Source: Phycicoccus endophyticus (GTDB taxonomy: Bacteria > Actinomycetota > Actinomycetes > Actinomycetales > Dermatophilaceae). Taken from it: a stretch of 64,000 nt of DNA. The notes under the pieces are model-generated. The model was not told the origin of the DNA and ran no database searches. It worked only from the letters and a program-made list of their open reading frames with translations. The DNA lies in assembly GCF_011326735.1 (NCBI RefSeq), contig NZ_JAANCN010000001.1:186001-250000 (forward strand), in the 5' to 3' direction. Below are positions 7,267-17,221 of this stretch, piece by piece. The translations under genes and the position numbers were made by a program. The number at the start of each line of letters is the position of its first letter. Positions within the stretch are counted from its first letter, which is position 1.

Positions 7267-10266
7267 GTGAGCTCCCGCGCCCCGGAGTCCCTGCCGGCGG
7301 GCATCGCCCGGCTCGGCTTCGCCGACGCCCGCCGGGCCCGCGCCCTCCTGGACGACCCCGCCCTCGAAGGCCTCGCCGGCGACCCCGACCGGATCGAGGC
7401 GGGCGGGCTGAGCGAGGCGCTCTCGCGCACCGCCGACCCCGACCTGGCCCTGCTGGGGCTCGTGCGCTTCCTGGAGGCCGTCGGCGCCGACCCCACGGCG
7501 CGCACCGAGGTCGTCGAGACGCTCGCCCGGGACGCCACCGCCCGGCACCGGCTGCTCGCGGTGCTCGGTGCCTCGGGGGCCCTCGGTGACCACCTCGTGG
7601 CCCATCCCGGGCACTGGCGAGCCGCCGCCTTCGCCGTGCCGGTGGCCGCCGGGGAGCGGGTCTCCCGGCTCGTCGAGGCGGTCACCGACCCCGCGCCCGG
7701 GGTCACCCCGGCCGACGCGCTGCGCATCGGCTACCGCGAGCAGCTGCTCGGGGTCGCGGCGCTCGACCTCACCGCCCCGGACCCGCTCGAGGTGCTCGCG
7801 CCCACCGCGGCCGCGCTCGCCGACCTCGCCGCGGCGGCGCTCGAGGCGGCGCTGCGCATCGCCCGGGAGCAGGTGGGGGCGGGCGCGGGCGCGGCCCGGC
7901 TGGCGGTCATCGCCATGGGCAAGACCGGTGGGCGGGAGCTGAACTACGTCTCGGACGTCGACGTCGTCTTCGTCGCGGAGCCCGCGGACGGCGTCCCCGA
8001 GGAGGAGGCGCTCTCGCTCGCCACCGACCTCGCGACCCGGCTGATGCGGCTGTGCTCGGCCGCCACGGGCGCGGGTTCGCTGTGGCAGGTGGACCCCGCC
8101 CTGCGCCCCGAGGGCAAGAACGGCCCCCTCGTGCGGACCGTCGCGAGCCACCGGGCGTACTACGAGCGCTGGGCCAAGACGTGGGAGTTCCAGGCGCTGC
8201 TCAAGGCGCGGGTGGTCGCGGGGGACGCCGAGGTCGGTGCCGCGTACTGCGAGGCCGTGCAGCCGATGGTGTGGCAGGCCTCGAGCCGGGAGAACTTCGT
8301 CGACGACGTCCAGGCGATGCGGCGCCGGGTCGAGGAGCACATCCCCACCGCCGAGGCGGACCGGCAGATCAAGCTCGGTGCCGGGGGGCTGCGCGACGTC
8401 GAGTTCTCCGTCCAGCTGCTCCAGCTCGTCCACGGTCGGGCCGACGAGTCGCTGCGCACCCCCTCGACGCTCGAGGGTCTGCGGGCACTGTCCGCCGGCG
8501 GCTACGTCGGCCGGGAGGATGCCGCCACCCTCGAGACCGCCTACCGCTACCTGCGCGCACTCGAGCACCGCATCCAGCTGTACCGCCTGCGGCGCACCCA
8601 CCTGATGCCGACGGCGCCCGCGGACCTGCGCCGGCTCGGCCGCTCCCTCGGGCACCGCACGGGGCCGGCGGAGGCGGTCCAGGAGCAGTGGCGGGTCCAC
8701 CGCCGGGAGGTGCGCCGGCTCCACGAGCGGATCTTCTACCGCCCCCTGCTCTCCGCCGTGGCCCGGCTCTCGGACCAGGAGGTGCGGCTGACCCCCGCGG
8801 CGGCCCGCGAGCGGCTCTCCGCGCTCGGCTTCCGCGACCCCGCCGGCGCCCTGCGCCACCTCGAGGCGCTCACCGGCGGGGTGAGCCGGCGCGCCGCGAT
8901 CCAGCGTCAGCTGCTGCCGGTCATGCTCGGCTGGTTCGCCGACGAGGCCGACCCGGACGCCGGCCTGCTCGCCTTCCGCAAGGTGAGCGAGGAGCTCGGG
9001 TCGACGCACTGGTACCTGCGGCTGCTGCGCGACGAGGGGTCCGCAGCCGAGCAGCTCGCGCACACCCTCGGGCGCAGCCGCTACGCCGCGGCCCTGCTGG
9101 AGCAGGCGCCCGAGTGCGTCCAGTTCCTCGGTGGCGCCGGCGGGCTGACCCCCCGCTCGCGCGGCGAGGTCCTGCGCCGGATGCGCTCGGCCGCCGGGCG
9201 CAAGGACGACCCCGAGGCGGCGGTGCTCGCGGCCCGGACCATCCGGCGCTCGGAGCTGTTCCGGATCGCCGTGGCCGACCTCGGCGGCAGCATCGGGCTG
9301 ACCGAGGTGGGCAGGGCGATGACCGACCTCACGGCCGCCCTGCTCGAGGTGACCCTCGAGGTGTGCCTCGGCGAGGTCGCCGCGGCGAGCGGGCGCGCGC
9401 CGCTGACCCGGCTGCTCGTCGTCGGCATGGGGCGCCTCGGTGGGGCCGAGCAGGGCTACGGCTCGGACGCCGACGTCCTCTTCGTCCACGACCCGACCGA
9501 GGGGGCCGACGAGGTCGCGGCCCAGGCGCAGGCCCTCGAGGTGGTCCAGCGCCTCGTGGCCCTCCTGCGCCGCAACGGGCCCGACCCCGTGCTCGACATC
9601 GACGCCTCGCTGCGCCCCGAGGGGCGCGGCGGCCCGCTCGTGCGCTCGCTCGCGTCCTACCGCGAGTACTACTCGCGCTGGTCGCTCGTCTGGGAGGCCC
9701 AGGCACTGCTGCGCGCCACACCCGTGGCCGGCGACCCGGGGCTCGCCGAGCGCTTCCTCGACCTCGTCGCGCCCATCCGGTGGCCCCGCGAGGGCCTCGA
9801 CGGCGCCCAGGTGCGCGAGATCCGCACCCTCAAGGCCCGGATGGAGGCCGAGCGGCTGCCCCGCGGCGGCGACCGCAAGACGCACTTCAAGCTCGGCCAC
9901 GGCGGCCTCTCGGACGTCGAGTGGGTTGTCCAGCTGCTCCAGCTGCGGCACGCGGGCCGCCACGCGGAGCTGCGGACCACCTCGACGCTCACCGCGCTCG
10001 AGGCCGCCGCCCGGCTCGGGCTGGTCGAGGCGGGGCACGCCGAGGCGCTCGGCGCGGCCTGGCGGCTCGCCTCGGCGATGCGCAACGCCGGCGTCCTCTC
10101 CCGGGGCAAGCCCGTGGACTCGGTGCCGACCTACGACCGGGACGCCGAGGGGGTCGCCCGCATCCTCGGGCTCGAGGAGGCCACCGCCCAGGGGCTCGCC
10201 GAGCGCTACCGGCGTACGGCCCGCCGGGCCCGGGCCGCCTTCGAGGCCGAGTTCTACGACGGGTAG
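7267..10266 (+). CDS. glnE: Bifunctional glutamine synthetase adenylyltransferase/deadenylylase
   Basis: Switches glutamine synthetase off by adenylylation and on by phosphorolytic deadenylylation. 999 aa, normal length. Two nucleotidyltransferase domains are present: the N-terminal one with GKTGGRELNYVSDVDVVFV (Ser229, Asp230, Asp232) and the C-terminal one with GMGRLGGAEQGYGSDADVLF (Asp734, Asp736), each followed by a helical domain (AGGLRDVEFSVQLLQL; HGGLSDVEWVVQLLQL). GTG 7267 begins 10 nt after glnA2, in an operon order conserved in actinobacteria. The main target in relatives is GlnA1, which is not in the window. Confidence 0.97.
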   Translation: MSSRAPESLPAGIARLGFADARRARALLDDPALEGLAGDPDRIEAGGLSEALSRTADPDLALLGLVRFLEAVGADPTARTEVVETLARDATARHRLLAVLGASGALGDHLVAHPGHWRAAAFAVPVAAGERVSRLVEAVTDPAPGVTPADALRIGYREQLLGVAALDLTAPDPLEVLAPTAAALADLAAAALEAALRIAREQVGAGAGAARLAVIAMGKTGGRELNYVSDVDVVFVAEPADGVPEEEALSLATDLATRLMRLCSAATGAGSLWQVDPALRPEGKNGPLVRTVASHRAYYERWAKTWEFQALLKARVVAGDAEVGAAYCEAVQPMVWQASSRENFVDDVQAMRRRVEEHIPTAEADRQIKLGAGGLRDVEFSVQLLQLVHGRADESLRTPSTLEGLRALSAGGYVGREDAATLETAYRYLRALEHRIQLYRLRRTHLMPTAPADLRRLGRSLGHRTGPAEAVQEQWRVHRREVRRLHERIFYRPLLSAVARLSDQEVRLTPAAARERLSALGFRDPAGALRHLEALTGGVSRRAAIQRQLLPVMLGWFADEADPDAGLLAFRKVSEELGSTHWYLRLLRDEGSAAEQLAHTLGRSRYAAALLEQAPECVQFLGGAGGLTPRSRGEVLRRMRSAAGRKDDPEAAVLAARTIRRSELFRIAVADLGGSIGLTEVGRAMTDLTAALLEVTLEVCLGEVAAASGRAPLTRLLVVGMGRLGGAEQGYGSDADVLFVHDPTEGADEVAAQAQALEVVQRLVALLRRNGPDPVLDIDASLRPEGRGGPLVRSLASYREYYSRWSLVWEAQALLRATPVAGDPGLAERFLDLVAPIRWPREGLDGAQVREIRTLKARMEAERLPRGGDRKTHFKLGHGGLSDVEWVVQLLQLRHAGRHAELRTTSTLTALEAAARLGLVEAGHAEALGAAWRLASAMRNAGVLSRGKPVDSVPTYDRDAEGVARILGLEEATAQGLAERYRRTARRARAAFEAEFYDG

Positions 10267-10317
10267 CCGGCCGCCGCCGAGGCCCGGACGCCGCGCCGGC
10301 CTCCGGGGGCGCGAACC

Positions 10318-10323
10318 TAGACT
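10318..10323 (+). promoter_or_regulatory. -10 hexamer TAGACT of hisD (leaderless start)
   Basis: TAGACT ends 6 nt before the hisD ATG and there is no Shine-Dalgarno sequence; the transcript is expected to start at the ATG. Confidence 0.6.
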
Positions 10324-10329
10324 GAGGCC

Positions 10330-11679
10330 ATGTCCGCCAGCCTGTCCGGCACCATCCCCCGGCTCGACCTGCGGGGGCGCCGCCCCGGCCTGCGCGAGCT
10401 GCGCGCCGCCCTGCCCCGGGCCGAGGTCGACGTCGAGGCCGCGCTGCTCGCCGTGCGCCCGATCGTCGAGGACGTCCGCGACCGGGGTGCCCCGGCGCTC
10501 TACGACGCGGCCCGGCGCTTCGACGGCGTGGCCCCGCCGGCGCTGCGGGTACCGCCCGAGGTCCTCGCCACAGCGGCGCAGGGGCTGGACCCGGCCGTCC
10601 GCGCCGCCCTCGAGGAGTCGGTCCGGCGGGCCCGGGTGGTCCACGCCGACCAGCGCCGCCACGACACGACGACCACGGTGGCCGACGGCGCCGCGGTCAC
10701 CGAGCGGTGGGTGCCGGTGGACCGGGTCGGGCTCTACGTCCCCGGCGGCCTGGCCGTGTACCCGAGCAGCGTCGTGATGAACGTCGTCCCCGCCCAGCTC
10801 GCGGGCGTGCCCAGCCTCGCGGTCGCCAGCCCCCCGCAGCGGGACCACGGCGGGTGGCCGCACCCGAGCATCCTCGCCGCCTGCCACCTGCTCGGGGTGG
10901 AGGAGGTCTACGCCGTCGGGGGCGCCCAGGCGGTCGCCGGCTTCGCCTACGGGTTCGAGGACGAGGGGTCGGTCTGCGAGCCGGCCGCGCTCGTCACCGG
11001 GCCCGGCAACATCTACGTCGCAGCGGCCAAGCGGATGCTCAAGGGTCTCATCGGGATCGACGCCGAGGCCGGCCCGACGGAGATCGCGATCCTCGCGGAC
11101 GCGGGCGCCGACCCCGAGCACGTCGCGGCCGACCTCGTCTCGCAGGCCGAGCACGACCCGCTCGCGGCCGCCGTCCTCGTCACCGACAGCGCCGAGCTGG
11201 CGGCCGCGGTGCAGGAGGCGCTCGCGCGGCGGGTCGCCGGCACCAAGCACACCGAGCGGGTCGCCACCGCCCTCGCCGGCCGCCAGTCGGGCATCGTCCT
11301 CGTCGACGACCTCGACGTCGGCCTCGACGTCGTCAACGCCTACGCCGCCGAGCACCTCGAGATCCACACCGCCGACGCGGCCGCCGTCGCGTCGCGGGTG
11401 CGCAGCGCGGGCGCGGTCTTCGTCGGCACGTGGGCGCCGGTGAGCCTCGGCGACTACTGCGCCGGGTCCAACCACGTCCTGCCCACCGGCGGCTGCGCCG
11501 CGCACAGCAGCGGGCTGTCGGTGCAGTCCTTCCTGCGCGGCATCCACGTCGTCGAGTACTCCGAGGAGGCGCTGCGGGCCGTCGGCGGGCACGTCGTCTC
11601 GCTCGCCCGGGCCGAGGACCTGCCCGGCCACGGCGAGGCCGTCCTCGCACGGGTCCCCGACGTCGAGCCCGGCGGCTGA
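10330..11679 (+). CDS. hisD: Histidinol dehydrogenase
   Basis: Last two steps of histidine synthesis: oxidises L-histidinol to L-histidine with two NAD+; Zn enzyme, cytosolic, 449 aa (normal). Conserved blocks seen: [64 protein letters not shown], the catalytic AAEHLEIH, and [27 protein letters not shown] 10330 follows a TAGACT box at 6 nt (probable leaderless mRNA). It is followed by hisC with its own -10 box at 11721, so the cluster may have two promoters. Confidence 0.97.
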   Translation: MSASLSGTIPRLDLRGRRPGLRELRAALPRAEVDVEAALLAVRPIVEDVRDRGAPALYDAARRFDGVAPPALRVPPEVLATAAQGLDPAVRAALEESVRRARVVHADQRRHDTTTTVADGAAVTERWVPVDRVGLYVPGGLAVYPSSVVMNVVPAQLAGVPSLAVASPPQRDHGGWPHPSILAACHLLGVEEVYAVGGAQAVAGFAYGFEDEGSVCEPAALVTGPGNIYVAAAKRMLKGLIGIDAEAGPTEIAILADAGADPEHVAADLVSQAEHDPLAAAVLVTDSAELAAAVQEALARRVAGTKHTERVATALAGRQSGIVLVDDLDVGLDVVNAYAAEHLEIHTADAAAVASRVRSAGAVFVGTWAPVSLGDYCAGSNHVLPTGGCAAHSSGLSVQSFLRGIHVVEYSEEALRAVGGHVVSLARAEDLPGHGEAVLARVPDVEPGG

Positions 11680-11720
11680 CCGAACCCCGGTCGGTCCGCA
11701 CCGCACCCGAGCGGTCCTCC

Positions 11721-11726
11721 TAGACT
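11721..11726 (+). promoter_or_regulatory. -10 hexamer TAGACT of hisC (leaderless start)
   Basis: TAGACT ends 7 nt before the hisC ATG, with no Shine-Dalgarno; same arrangement as for hisD. Confidence 0.55.
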
Positions 11727-11733
11727 CGCCGGC

Positions 11734-12858
11734 ATGGACCCCCGCGCACAGGTCGAGTCGCTGCTGCGCCCCGACCTGCGTGGGCGCACCGCCTACGGTG
11801 CGCCCCAGCTCGAGGTCCCGGTCGCCCTCAACACCAACGAGAGCTCCTACCCGGTGCCCGAGGTCGTCGCGAGCGCCATGGCGCGCGCCGTCGCGCAGGT
11901 CGCGCGCGACCTCAACCGCTACCCGGACCGGGAGTTCACCGCCCTGCGCGCCGACCTGGCCGCCTACCTCTCGCGGGGCGGCGTGAGCGTCGCACCCGAG
12001 CAGGTGTGGGCCGGCAACGGCTCCAACGAGGTGCTCCTGCACCTGCTGCAGGCCTTCGGTGGCCCGGGCCGCACGGCCTTGGGCTTCACCCCCGCCTACT
12101 CGATGCACCCGGTCATCACGACGACGACCGGCACCACGTGGGTCGACGGGATGCGCGGGGTCCCCGGCGCCGGGCGCTTCGACCTCGACGTCGCCACGGC
12201 GCGCGCCCAGGTGCGCGAGCACCGGCCGGACGTCGTCTTCCTCTGCTCGCCGAACAACCCCACGGGGACCGCCCTCGGGCTCGACGTCGTCGAGGCGGTG
12301 TACGAGGCCACGACCGGCCTCGTCGTCGTCGACGAGGCGTACGCCGAGTTCGCCCGGCCCGGGACGCCCTCCGCGCTCACCCTGCTCCCCGGTCGCCCGC
12401 GGCTCGTGGTCACCCGCACGATGAGCAAGGCCTTCGCGCTCGCCGGCGGCCGGCTCGGCTACCTCGCGGGCGACCCGGCCGTGCTCGACGCCCTCCGGCT
12501 GGTCCGGATGCCCTACCACCTCTCGACGCCGACCCAGACGCTCGCGCGCACGGCGCTCGCGCACGCCGACCTCATGCTCGAGACGGTGGGGGTGGTCAAG
12601 GACCAGCGTGACCGGATCGTCGCCGAGCTCACCGCGATGGGGCTCTCCCCGGTCCCGAGCGACGCCAACTTCGTCCTGTTCGGCGGCCTCGCCGACGCCC
12701 ACGCCACGTGGGAGGCGCTGCTCGAGCGGGGCGTCCTCGTCCGCGACGTCGGCATCCCGCACTATCTTCGTGTCACCGCGGGGACGCCGACGGAGACCAC
12801 GGCCTTCCTCGACGCCCTCGCCGCCCTCGTCCCGACCCACGCTGGAGCAGCCCCGTGA
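11734..12858 (+). CDS. hisC: Histidinol-phosphate aminotransferase
   Basis: PLP-dependent transamination of imidazole acetol phosphate to histidinol phosphate (histidine pathway). 374 aa. Fold-type I signatures: [41 protein letters not shown] (PLP-pyridine Asp) and [18 protein letters not shown] with the Schiff-base Lys232. ATG 11734 lies 7 nt behind TAGACT. The stop overlaps the hisB GTG start (12855) in a GTGA junction, indicating coupling. Confidence 0.96.
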   Translation: MDPRAQVESLLRPDLRGRTAYGAPQLEVPVALNTNESSYPVPEVVASAMARAVAQVARDLNRYPDREFTALRADLAAYLSRGGVSVAPEQVWAGNGSNEVLLHLLQAFGGPGRTALGFTPAYSMHPVITTTTGTTWVDGMRGVPGAGRFDLDVATARAQVREHRPDVVFLCSPNNPTGTALGLDVVEAVYEATTGLVVVDEAYAEFARPGTPSALTLLPGRPRLVVTRTMSKAFALAGGRLGYLAGDPAVLDALRLVRMPYHLSTPTQTLARTALAHADLMLETVGVVKDQRDRIVAELTAMGLSPVPSDANFVLFGGLADAHATWEALLERGVLVRDVGIPHYLRVTAGTPTETTAFLDALAALVPTHAGAAP

Positions 12859-13469
12859 GCACCGCAGAGACCCACCGCACCGCCACCGTGCGCCGGGCCA
12901 CGTCCGAGAGCACCGTCGAGGTCACCGTCGACCTCGACGGCACCGGCCGGGGCGAGGTGCACACCGGGGTCCCGTTCTACGACCACATGCTGCTCTCGCT
13001 CGCCAAGCACTCGCTGCTCGACCTCACCGTGCGGGCCGAGGGCGACACCGACGTCGACGCCCACCACACCGTCGAGGACGTCGCCATCGTCCTCGGCCAG
13101 GCGGTCCGCGAGGCCCTCGGCGACAAGTCGGGCATCTCCCGCTTCGGCGACGCGACCGTGCCGCTCGACGAGGCCCTCGTCCTCGCGGTCGTCGACGTCG
13201 CCGGGCGCCCCTACGTCGTCCACGAGGGCGAGCCGGCCGGCCAGGAGTACGCCCTGGTCGGCGGCCACTACATCGGCTCCCTGACCCGGCACGTCCTGGA
13301 GTCCTTCGCGTTCCACGCCCAGCTGGCGCTGCACGTCCGGGTGCTCGCCGGCCGCGACCCCCACCACATCGTCGAGGCGCAGTTCAAGGCGCTCGCCCGG
13401 GCCCTGCGGGTCGCGGTCGCCCGCGACCCGCGGGTCGACGGCGTGCCGAGCGCCAAGGGCGCGCTGTGA
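12855..13469 (+). CDS. hisB: Imidazoleglycerol-phosphate dehydratase
   Basis: Dehydrates imidazole glycerol phosphate in histidine synthesis; Mn-dependent, usually a 24-mer. 204 aa, monofunctional (no histidinol-phosphatase domain). Seen: [13 protein letters not shown], two metal-binding HHTVED-type motifs ([33 protein letters not shown]), [17 protein letters not shown] 12855 overlaps the hisC stop; family members begin with a short Ser/Thr-rich segment as here. A 220-aa unknown protein follows 4 nt later. Confidence 0.96.
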   Translation: MSTAETHRTATVRRATSESTVEVTVDLDGTGRGEVHTGVPFYDHMLLSLAKHSLLDLTVRAEGDTDVDAHHTVEDVAIVLGQAVREALGDKSGISRFGDATVPLDEALVLAVVDVAGRPYVVHEGEPAGQEYALVGGHYIGSLTRHVLESFAFHAQLALHVRVLAGRDPHHIVEAQFKALARALRVAVARDPRVDGVPSAKGAL

Positions 13470-13473
13470 TGCC

Positions 13474-14136
13474 GTGAGCGCCGAGGCGCGCTCGGGCGCG
13501 GGGCACGGGCTGCTCCTCGTGCGACGCTCGCCCGCGGCCGTGACCCGGTGGCTGCGTCAGGGCCTCGTCGCGGCGACGGTCGCGCCTCTCGGGGCCTGGA
13601 CGGGCGTCACCGTCGCCGAGCGCGCGGCGCGCAGCGCCGCGCCGTACGACGTCGGGCTCGAGGTGCTCGCCGCCCGCCCGGTCCCGCGGCGGGGGCGGCC
13701 GGCCATCGGGCTGTTCGACCTCGGCGGGCGGGCGGTCGTCACGCTCCAGCCGCGCGGTCTGCGCCACCGGCAGCACTGGGTGGTCTGGCAGCCCCGGACC
13801 GGTGTCGTGCAGACGCCGTCGCTGCCCCGCCTCGGGCTGCCCATGCTGCTCTCCGCGGCCCGGGCCGGCTCGACGGCGCGGGCCGAGGACGTCGCCGGCG
13901 TCCTGCGCTCGGGCGAGGGCGAGCCGCTCGACGTGCTCCTCACCCTCCTCGGGATGCTCCACCTCCCCGGGGAGGACCTGCTCGTACGCGGCGACAGCGC
14001 GGGAGCGAGCGACATCGAGCCCGCAGCGCGCGGGGTCGCCGCGTTCGACCGTCTCGTCGCCGACGAGGCCCGCCACCGCGCGGAGTGGGAGGCCGCGTGG
14101 GGCGGGCGCCCCCCCGGGGACCGGGAGCTGCGATGA
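13474..14136 (+). CDS. Unknown 220-aa protein inside the histidine operon
   Basis: I do not recognise a family. Start GTG 13474 lies 4 nt after hisB and its stop overlaps hisH in ATGA (14133-14136), so it is translated as part of the his operon. The product is soluble and Arg/Ala-rich, with strands such as AIGLFDLGGRAVVTLQPRG and HWVVWQPRTGVVQTPSLPRLG, then a helical half (DVAGVLRSGEGEPLDVLLTL) and a charged end. No catalytic motif, Cys cluster or signal peptide is visible. Codon use matches the neighbours, so it is a real backbone gene. The position could mean an accessory role in histidine synthesis or simple co-transcription. Confidence 0.7.
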   Translation: MSAEARSGAGHGLLLVRRSPAAVTRWLRQGLVAATVAPLGAWTGVTVAERAARSAAPYDVGLEVLAARPVPRRGRPAIGLFDLGGRAVVTLQPRGLRHRQHWVVWQPRTGVVQTPSLPRLGLPMLLSAARAGSTARAEDVAGVLRSGEGEPLDVLLTLLGMLHLPGEDLLVRGDSAGASDIEPAARGVAAFDRLVADEARHRAEWEAAWGGRPPGDRELR

Positions 14137-14765
14137 GCCGCGACGTCGTCGTCCTCGACTACGGGAGCGGGAACGTCCGCTCCGCCGTGCGCGCGCTCGA
14201 GCGCGTCGGAGCCCGGGTCGAGCTCACCGCCGACCGTGAGGCGGCGCTGGCTGCGGACGGGCTCCTCGTGCCCGGGGTGGGCAACTTCCACGCCTGCATG
14301 GCCGGGCTGGCCGCCGCCGACGGCCCGACACTCGTCCGTCAGCGGGTGGCCGCGGGTGGCGCGGTGCTCGGGGTGTGCGTGGGCATGCAGGTGATGTTCG
14401 ACGCCTCCACCGAGCCGAGCACCGCGCCGTTGCCGGGCGTGGGGGAGTGGCCGGGGACGGTCTCGCGGCTGCACGCCCCCGTCGTGCCGCACATGGGCTG
14501 GTCCCGGGTCGAGGCCCCCGAGGGCAGCGTCCTGTTCGCCGGGCTCGAGAGCGAACGCTTCTACTTCGTGCACTCCTACGCCGCCCACACCTTCGAGCCG
14601 TCGGCCGCCGCGGGTCACCCGGCCGCGCGCGCGACGTGGGCCACCCACGGCGAGCGGTTCGTCGCCGCCGTCGAGGACGGCCCGCTCACGGCCACGCAGT
14701 TCCACCCGGAGAAGTCGGGGTCGGCCGGGCTGGCCCTGCTCGAGAACTGGGTCCGGGCGCTCTGA
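14133..14765 (+). CDS. hisH: Imidazole glycerol phosphate synthase, glutaminase subunit
   Basis: Supplies ammonia from glutamine to HisF for imidazole ring closure. 210 aa, class I GATase: N-terminus [19 protein letters not shown], oxyanion loop [12 protein letters not shown], nucleophile Cys in [10 protein letters not shown], and the His/Glu pair in [14 protein letters not shown] 14133 overlaps the preceding stop. hisF is not in the window (priA follows directly), so the partner subunit is encoded elsewhere or beyond. Confidence 0.96.
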   Translation: MSRDVVVLDYGSGNVRSAVRALERVGARVELTADREAALAADGLLVPGVGNFHACMAGLAAADGPTLVRQRVAAGGAVLGVCVGMQVMFDASTEPSTAPLPGVGEWPGTVSRLHAPVVPHMGWSRVEAPEGSVLFAGLESERFYFVHSYAAHTFEPSAAAGHPAARATWATHGERFVAAVEDGPLTATQFHPEKSGSAGLALLENWVRAL

Positions 14766-14800
14766 GCCGACCCCCGTCCGCGCGCCCTCGGGCCGCTCGG

Positions 14801-14806
14801 CAGACT
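14801..14806 (+). promoter_or_regulatory. Possible -10 (CAGACT) upstream of priA
   Basis: CAGACT in the 79-nt gap between hisH and priA, followed after about 30 nt by a good GGAGGA ribosome binding site (14835-14840) and the priA GTG. This would be a leadered internal promoter; no clear -35. Confidence 0.35.
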
Positions 14807-14844
14807 GGACCCTGCGCCCCGACCACCCACCACCGGAGGACCCC

Positions 14845-15585
14845 GTGAGCCACCCCGCGCCCCTGCTGCAGCTGCTGCCCGCCGTCGACGTCGTCGACGG
14901 CCGCGCCGTCCAGCTCGTCCAGGGCGTCTCCGGCAGCGGGCAGGAGTTCGGCGACCCGGTCGCGGCCGCCCTGCGGTGGCAGGAGCAGGGCGCGCAGTGG
15001 CTGCACCTCGTCGACCTCGACGCGGCGTTCGGGCGTGGGGAGAACGCCGCGCTGCTCGCGCAGATCGTCGGCCGGCTCGACATCGACGTGGAGATGAGCG
15101 GTGGCATCCGCGACGAGGAGAGCCTGGAGCGCGCGTTGGCGACCGGCGCTCGCCGCGTCAACGTCGGCACCGCGGCCCTCGAGCACCCCGAGTGGACCGC
15201 CCACGCCATCGCCGAGCACGGCGACCGGGTGGCCGTCGGGCTCGACGTCCGGGGCAGCACGCTGGCGGCGCGCGGCTGGACGAGCGAGGGCGGCGACCTG
15301 TGGGAGACCCTCGAGCGGCTCGACCGGGAGGGCTGCGCCCGGTACGTCGTCACCGACGTCGCCAAGGACGGGATGATGGCCGGGCCGAACCTGTCCCTGC
15401 TGCGGGAGGTCTGCGCCCGTACCGACCGCCCGGTCGTCGCCTCGGGCGGTGTCTCCACCCTCGAGGACGTCGCGGCCCTGCGCACGCTCGTGGCCGACGG
15501 GGTCGAAGGGGCGATCGTCGGGTCTGCCCTCTACCGGGGGGCGTTCTCCCTCGGCGAGGCGCTCGAGGTCGCCGGGCGGCCGTGA
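14845..15585 (+). CDS. priA: Dual-substrate phosphoribosyl isomerase A (HisA/TrpF)
   Basis: (beta/alpha)8 isomerase that in actinobacteria serves both histidine (ProFAR) and tryptophan (PRA) synthesis. 246 aa. Catalytic Asp residues are in [15 protein letters not shown] (first strand) and [16 protein letters not shown] (strand 5); phosphate-binding loops are [10 protein letters not shown] and [12 protein letters not shown]. The dual function is family knowledge for actinobacteria lacking a separate trpF; the window cannot show that. GTG 14845 follows GGAGGA at 4 nt. Its stop overlaps the next GTG (15582). Confidence 0.93.
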   Translation: MSHPAPLLQLLPAVDVVDGRAVQLVQGVSGSGQEFGDPVAAALRWQEQGAQWLHLVDLDAAFGRGENAALLAQIVGRLDIDVEMSGGIRDEESLERALATGARRVNVGTAALEHPEWTAHAIAEHGDRVAVGLDVRGSTLAARGWTSEGGDLWETLERLDREGCARYVVTDVAKDGMMAGPNLSLLREVCARTDRPVVASGGVSTLEDVAALRTLVADGVEGAIVGSALYRGAFSLGEALEVAGRP

Positions 15586-16271
15586 GCCACCCGGGAACGG
15601 GCGACTCCGCGGGCACCCCGTGGGGGGAGCGCACCCTCTCCGCGAGCGGCTTCGAGGGCGATGACGGGCGGGCCGACCCGAGCGTGCGGCGCGCGCTCTC
15701 CGGCACCGACGACCTCGCCCTCGTGCGCGCCGTGGAGGCCGCCCGGCTCCTCGTCCCGGTCGTCGCCGAGCCTGCCGCCGAGATGTCGGGGGTCACCCTG
15801 GTCGCGCCCGACGGGCGGCGCGCCCTGCCGGTCTTCACCGGGGTGGACGCCCTCGCCGCGTGGGACGCGGCGGCCCGGCCGGTGCCGGTCACCCCAGCCC
15901 GCGCCGCCCAGGCGGCCGTCGCCGAGGGGTGTGAGGTCCTCGTCGTCGACGTCGCCGGGCCGGTGAGCCGGGTGCTGCGGCCCTCGATGGTGTGGGCGCT
16001 GGCCCAGGAGCGCCCCTGGGAGCCGGCACCCACCGACCCGTTCGTCGCTCGCGCCGTCGCCGCGGCGGTGGCCGGCGAGCCGGACGTCGAGCACCATGCC
16101 CTCGAGGAGGGCCGGCCCCCGGGGGAGGGGGTGCTCGGGGTGGTCCTCGGGCTGCGGCCCGGCCTGGCCGCCGAGGAGGTCCGGGCGCTCGCCTCCCGCG
16201 TCGGCGAGCGCCTCGCGACCGACGGCGAGCTGCGCGCGCGGGTGGACGGGCTGGCCTTCCGGATCGTCTGA
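15582..16271 (+). CDS. SseB-family protein
   Basis: 229 aa, GTG 15582 overlapping the priA stop. The centre carries the SseB N-terminal domain pattern: [35 protein letters not shown], and [16 protein letters not shown]. SseB-like proteins are cytosolic and of uncertain role (named after enhanced serine sensitivity in E. coli). The C-terminal third ([20 protein letters not shown]) looks like a second alpha/beta half. Last gene of the histidine group before the infC leader. Confidence 0.8.
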   Translation: MSHPGTGDSAGTPWGERTLSASGFEGDDGRADPSVRRALSGTDDLALVRAVEAARLLVPVVAEPAAEMSGVTLVAPDGRRALPVFTGVDALAAWDAAARPVPVTPARAAQAAVAEGCEVLVVDVAGPVSRVLRPSMVWALAQERPWEPAPTDPFVARAVAAAVAGEPDVEHHALEEGRPPGEGVLGVVLGLRPGLAAEEVRALASRVGERLATDGELRARVDGLAFRIV

Positions 16272-16298
16272 GGATTTCCCGCGGCCTGGCGCGGCTGG

Positions 16299-16304
16299 TA
16301 GCCT
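16299..16304 (+). promoter_or_regulatory. Possible -10 (TAGCCT) of the infC operon
   Basis: TAGCCT lies 28 nt after the sseB-like stop and would give a long (about 230 nt) leader to the infC AUC start; the -35 is weak. Within the leader is a small hairpin (16398-16403 with 16409-16414) before the attenuator-like hairpin. Confidence 0.35.
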
Positions 16305-16462
16305 TGGGTGTTGACCGACCGCTCCAGTACGGGGCGGTGTGCAAGAGGAGCCTCGGCTTCCACCCGCGTCGACCAGCAGGTCGCCGGGTCCCCGGTCCGT
16401 GACGAGAGGTCACGCGCGTTGCTCGTGCGTGGTCTCCCGTTGCCGGCCGGACGGAGCTCACT

Positions 16463-16491
16463 GGCCCCTCGCGCACCAGCGGCGAGGGGCC
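16463..16491 (+). terminator. Hairpin with T-tract in the infC leader (attenuator candidate)
   Basis: GGCCCCTCGC (16463-16472) pairs perfectly with 16482-16491 across a 9-nt loop and is followed by TTTCTCGTC. It stands 49 nt before the infC start in a leader that otherwise has no ORF, so it may act as a conditional terminator for infC-rpmI-rplT. It could instead be the terminator of the histidine group. Confidence 0.6.
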
Positions 16492-16540
16492 TTTCTCGTC
16501 GCCGGGTCGCCAGCTGCAGCACCCGACGAAGGAGAAGCAC

Positions 16541-17167
16541 ATCAGCGAGCCACGCATCAACGACCGCATCCGGGTCCCCGAGGTGCGGTTGGTCGGCCCC
16601 AACGGCGAACAGGTCGGCATCGTCCGGGTCGAGGACGCGCTCCGTCTGGCGGCGGAGGCCGACCTCGACCTCGTCGAGGTCGCCCCGATGGCCAAGCCCC
16701 CGGTCGCCAAGCTCATGGACTACGGCAAGTACAAGTACGAGACCGCCATGAAGGCCCGTGAGGCACGCAAGAACCAGGTCAACACGGTCATCAAGGAGAT
16801 CAAGCTCCGCCCGAAGATCGACCCGCACGACTACGGCACGAAGAAGGGCCACGTCGTGCGGTTCCTCGGCGGCGGGGACAAGGTCAAGGTGACGATCATG
16901 TTCCGCGGTCGCGAGCAGTCCCGCCCCGAGCTGGGCTTCCGGCTGCTGCAGCGCCTCGCGGAGGACGTCGCCGACCTCGGCACCGTGGAGTCCCAGCCCA
17001 AGCAGGACGGCCGCAACATGGTCATGGTCCTCGCGCCGACGAAGAAGAAGGCGCAGGCGATGGCCGAGCAGCGTCGCCGGCGCGACGAGGCCAAGAGCGG
17101 CCCCGAGCCGGTCGAGACCGACGCGGCCGAGCACGAGGCGGCCACCGAGACCGCCGACGCGGGCTGA
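16541..17167 (+). CDS. infC: Translation initiation factor IF-3, AUC start codon
   Basis: Binds the 30S subunit, prevents 50S joining and proofreads the start codon. Translation from ATC 16541 gives (M)[18 protein letters not shown], the standard actinobacterial IF3 N-terminus; no ATG, GTG or TTG lies upstream in frame near it, and a strong AAGGAG (16529-16534) sits 6 nt before the ATC. The first in-frame GTG (16583) would delete conserved residues. 208 aa; N-domain, lysine-rich linker (KANKxx-like [17 protein letters not shown]) and C-domain ([18 protein letters not shown]) are complete; a variable acidic tail ends it. Rare AUU/AUC starts in infC allow autoregulation by IF3. First gene of infC-rpmI-rplT. 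Confidence 0.95.
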   Translation: MSEPRINDRIRVPEVRLVGPNGEQVGIVRVEDALRLAAEADLDLVEVAPMAKPPVAKLMDYGKYKYETAMKAREARKNQVNTVIKEIKLRPKIDPHDYGTKKGHVVRFLGGGDKVKVTIMFRGREQSRPELGFRLLQRLAEDVADLGTVESQPKQDGRNMVMVLAPTKKKAQAMAEQRRRRDEAKSGPEPVETDAAEHEAATETADAG

Positions 17168-17221
17168 GCCCGCCCCCCGACACCCCCACGACGACAGCAG
17201 CAACCCAAGGAGAGCGGCACC

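Noticed and set aside
7216-12840. A 1,874-codon open frame on the minus strand across glnE and the his genes
   Set aside because: It is the antisense shadow of high-GC coding DNA: low-complexity Arg/Gly/Val/Glu composition, no domains, and real genes with clear motifs lie on the plus strand.
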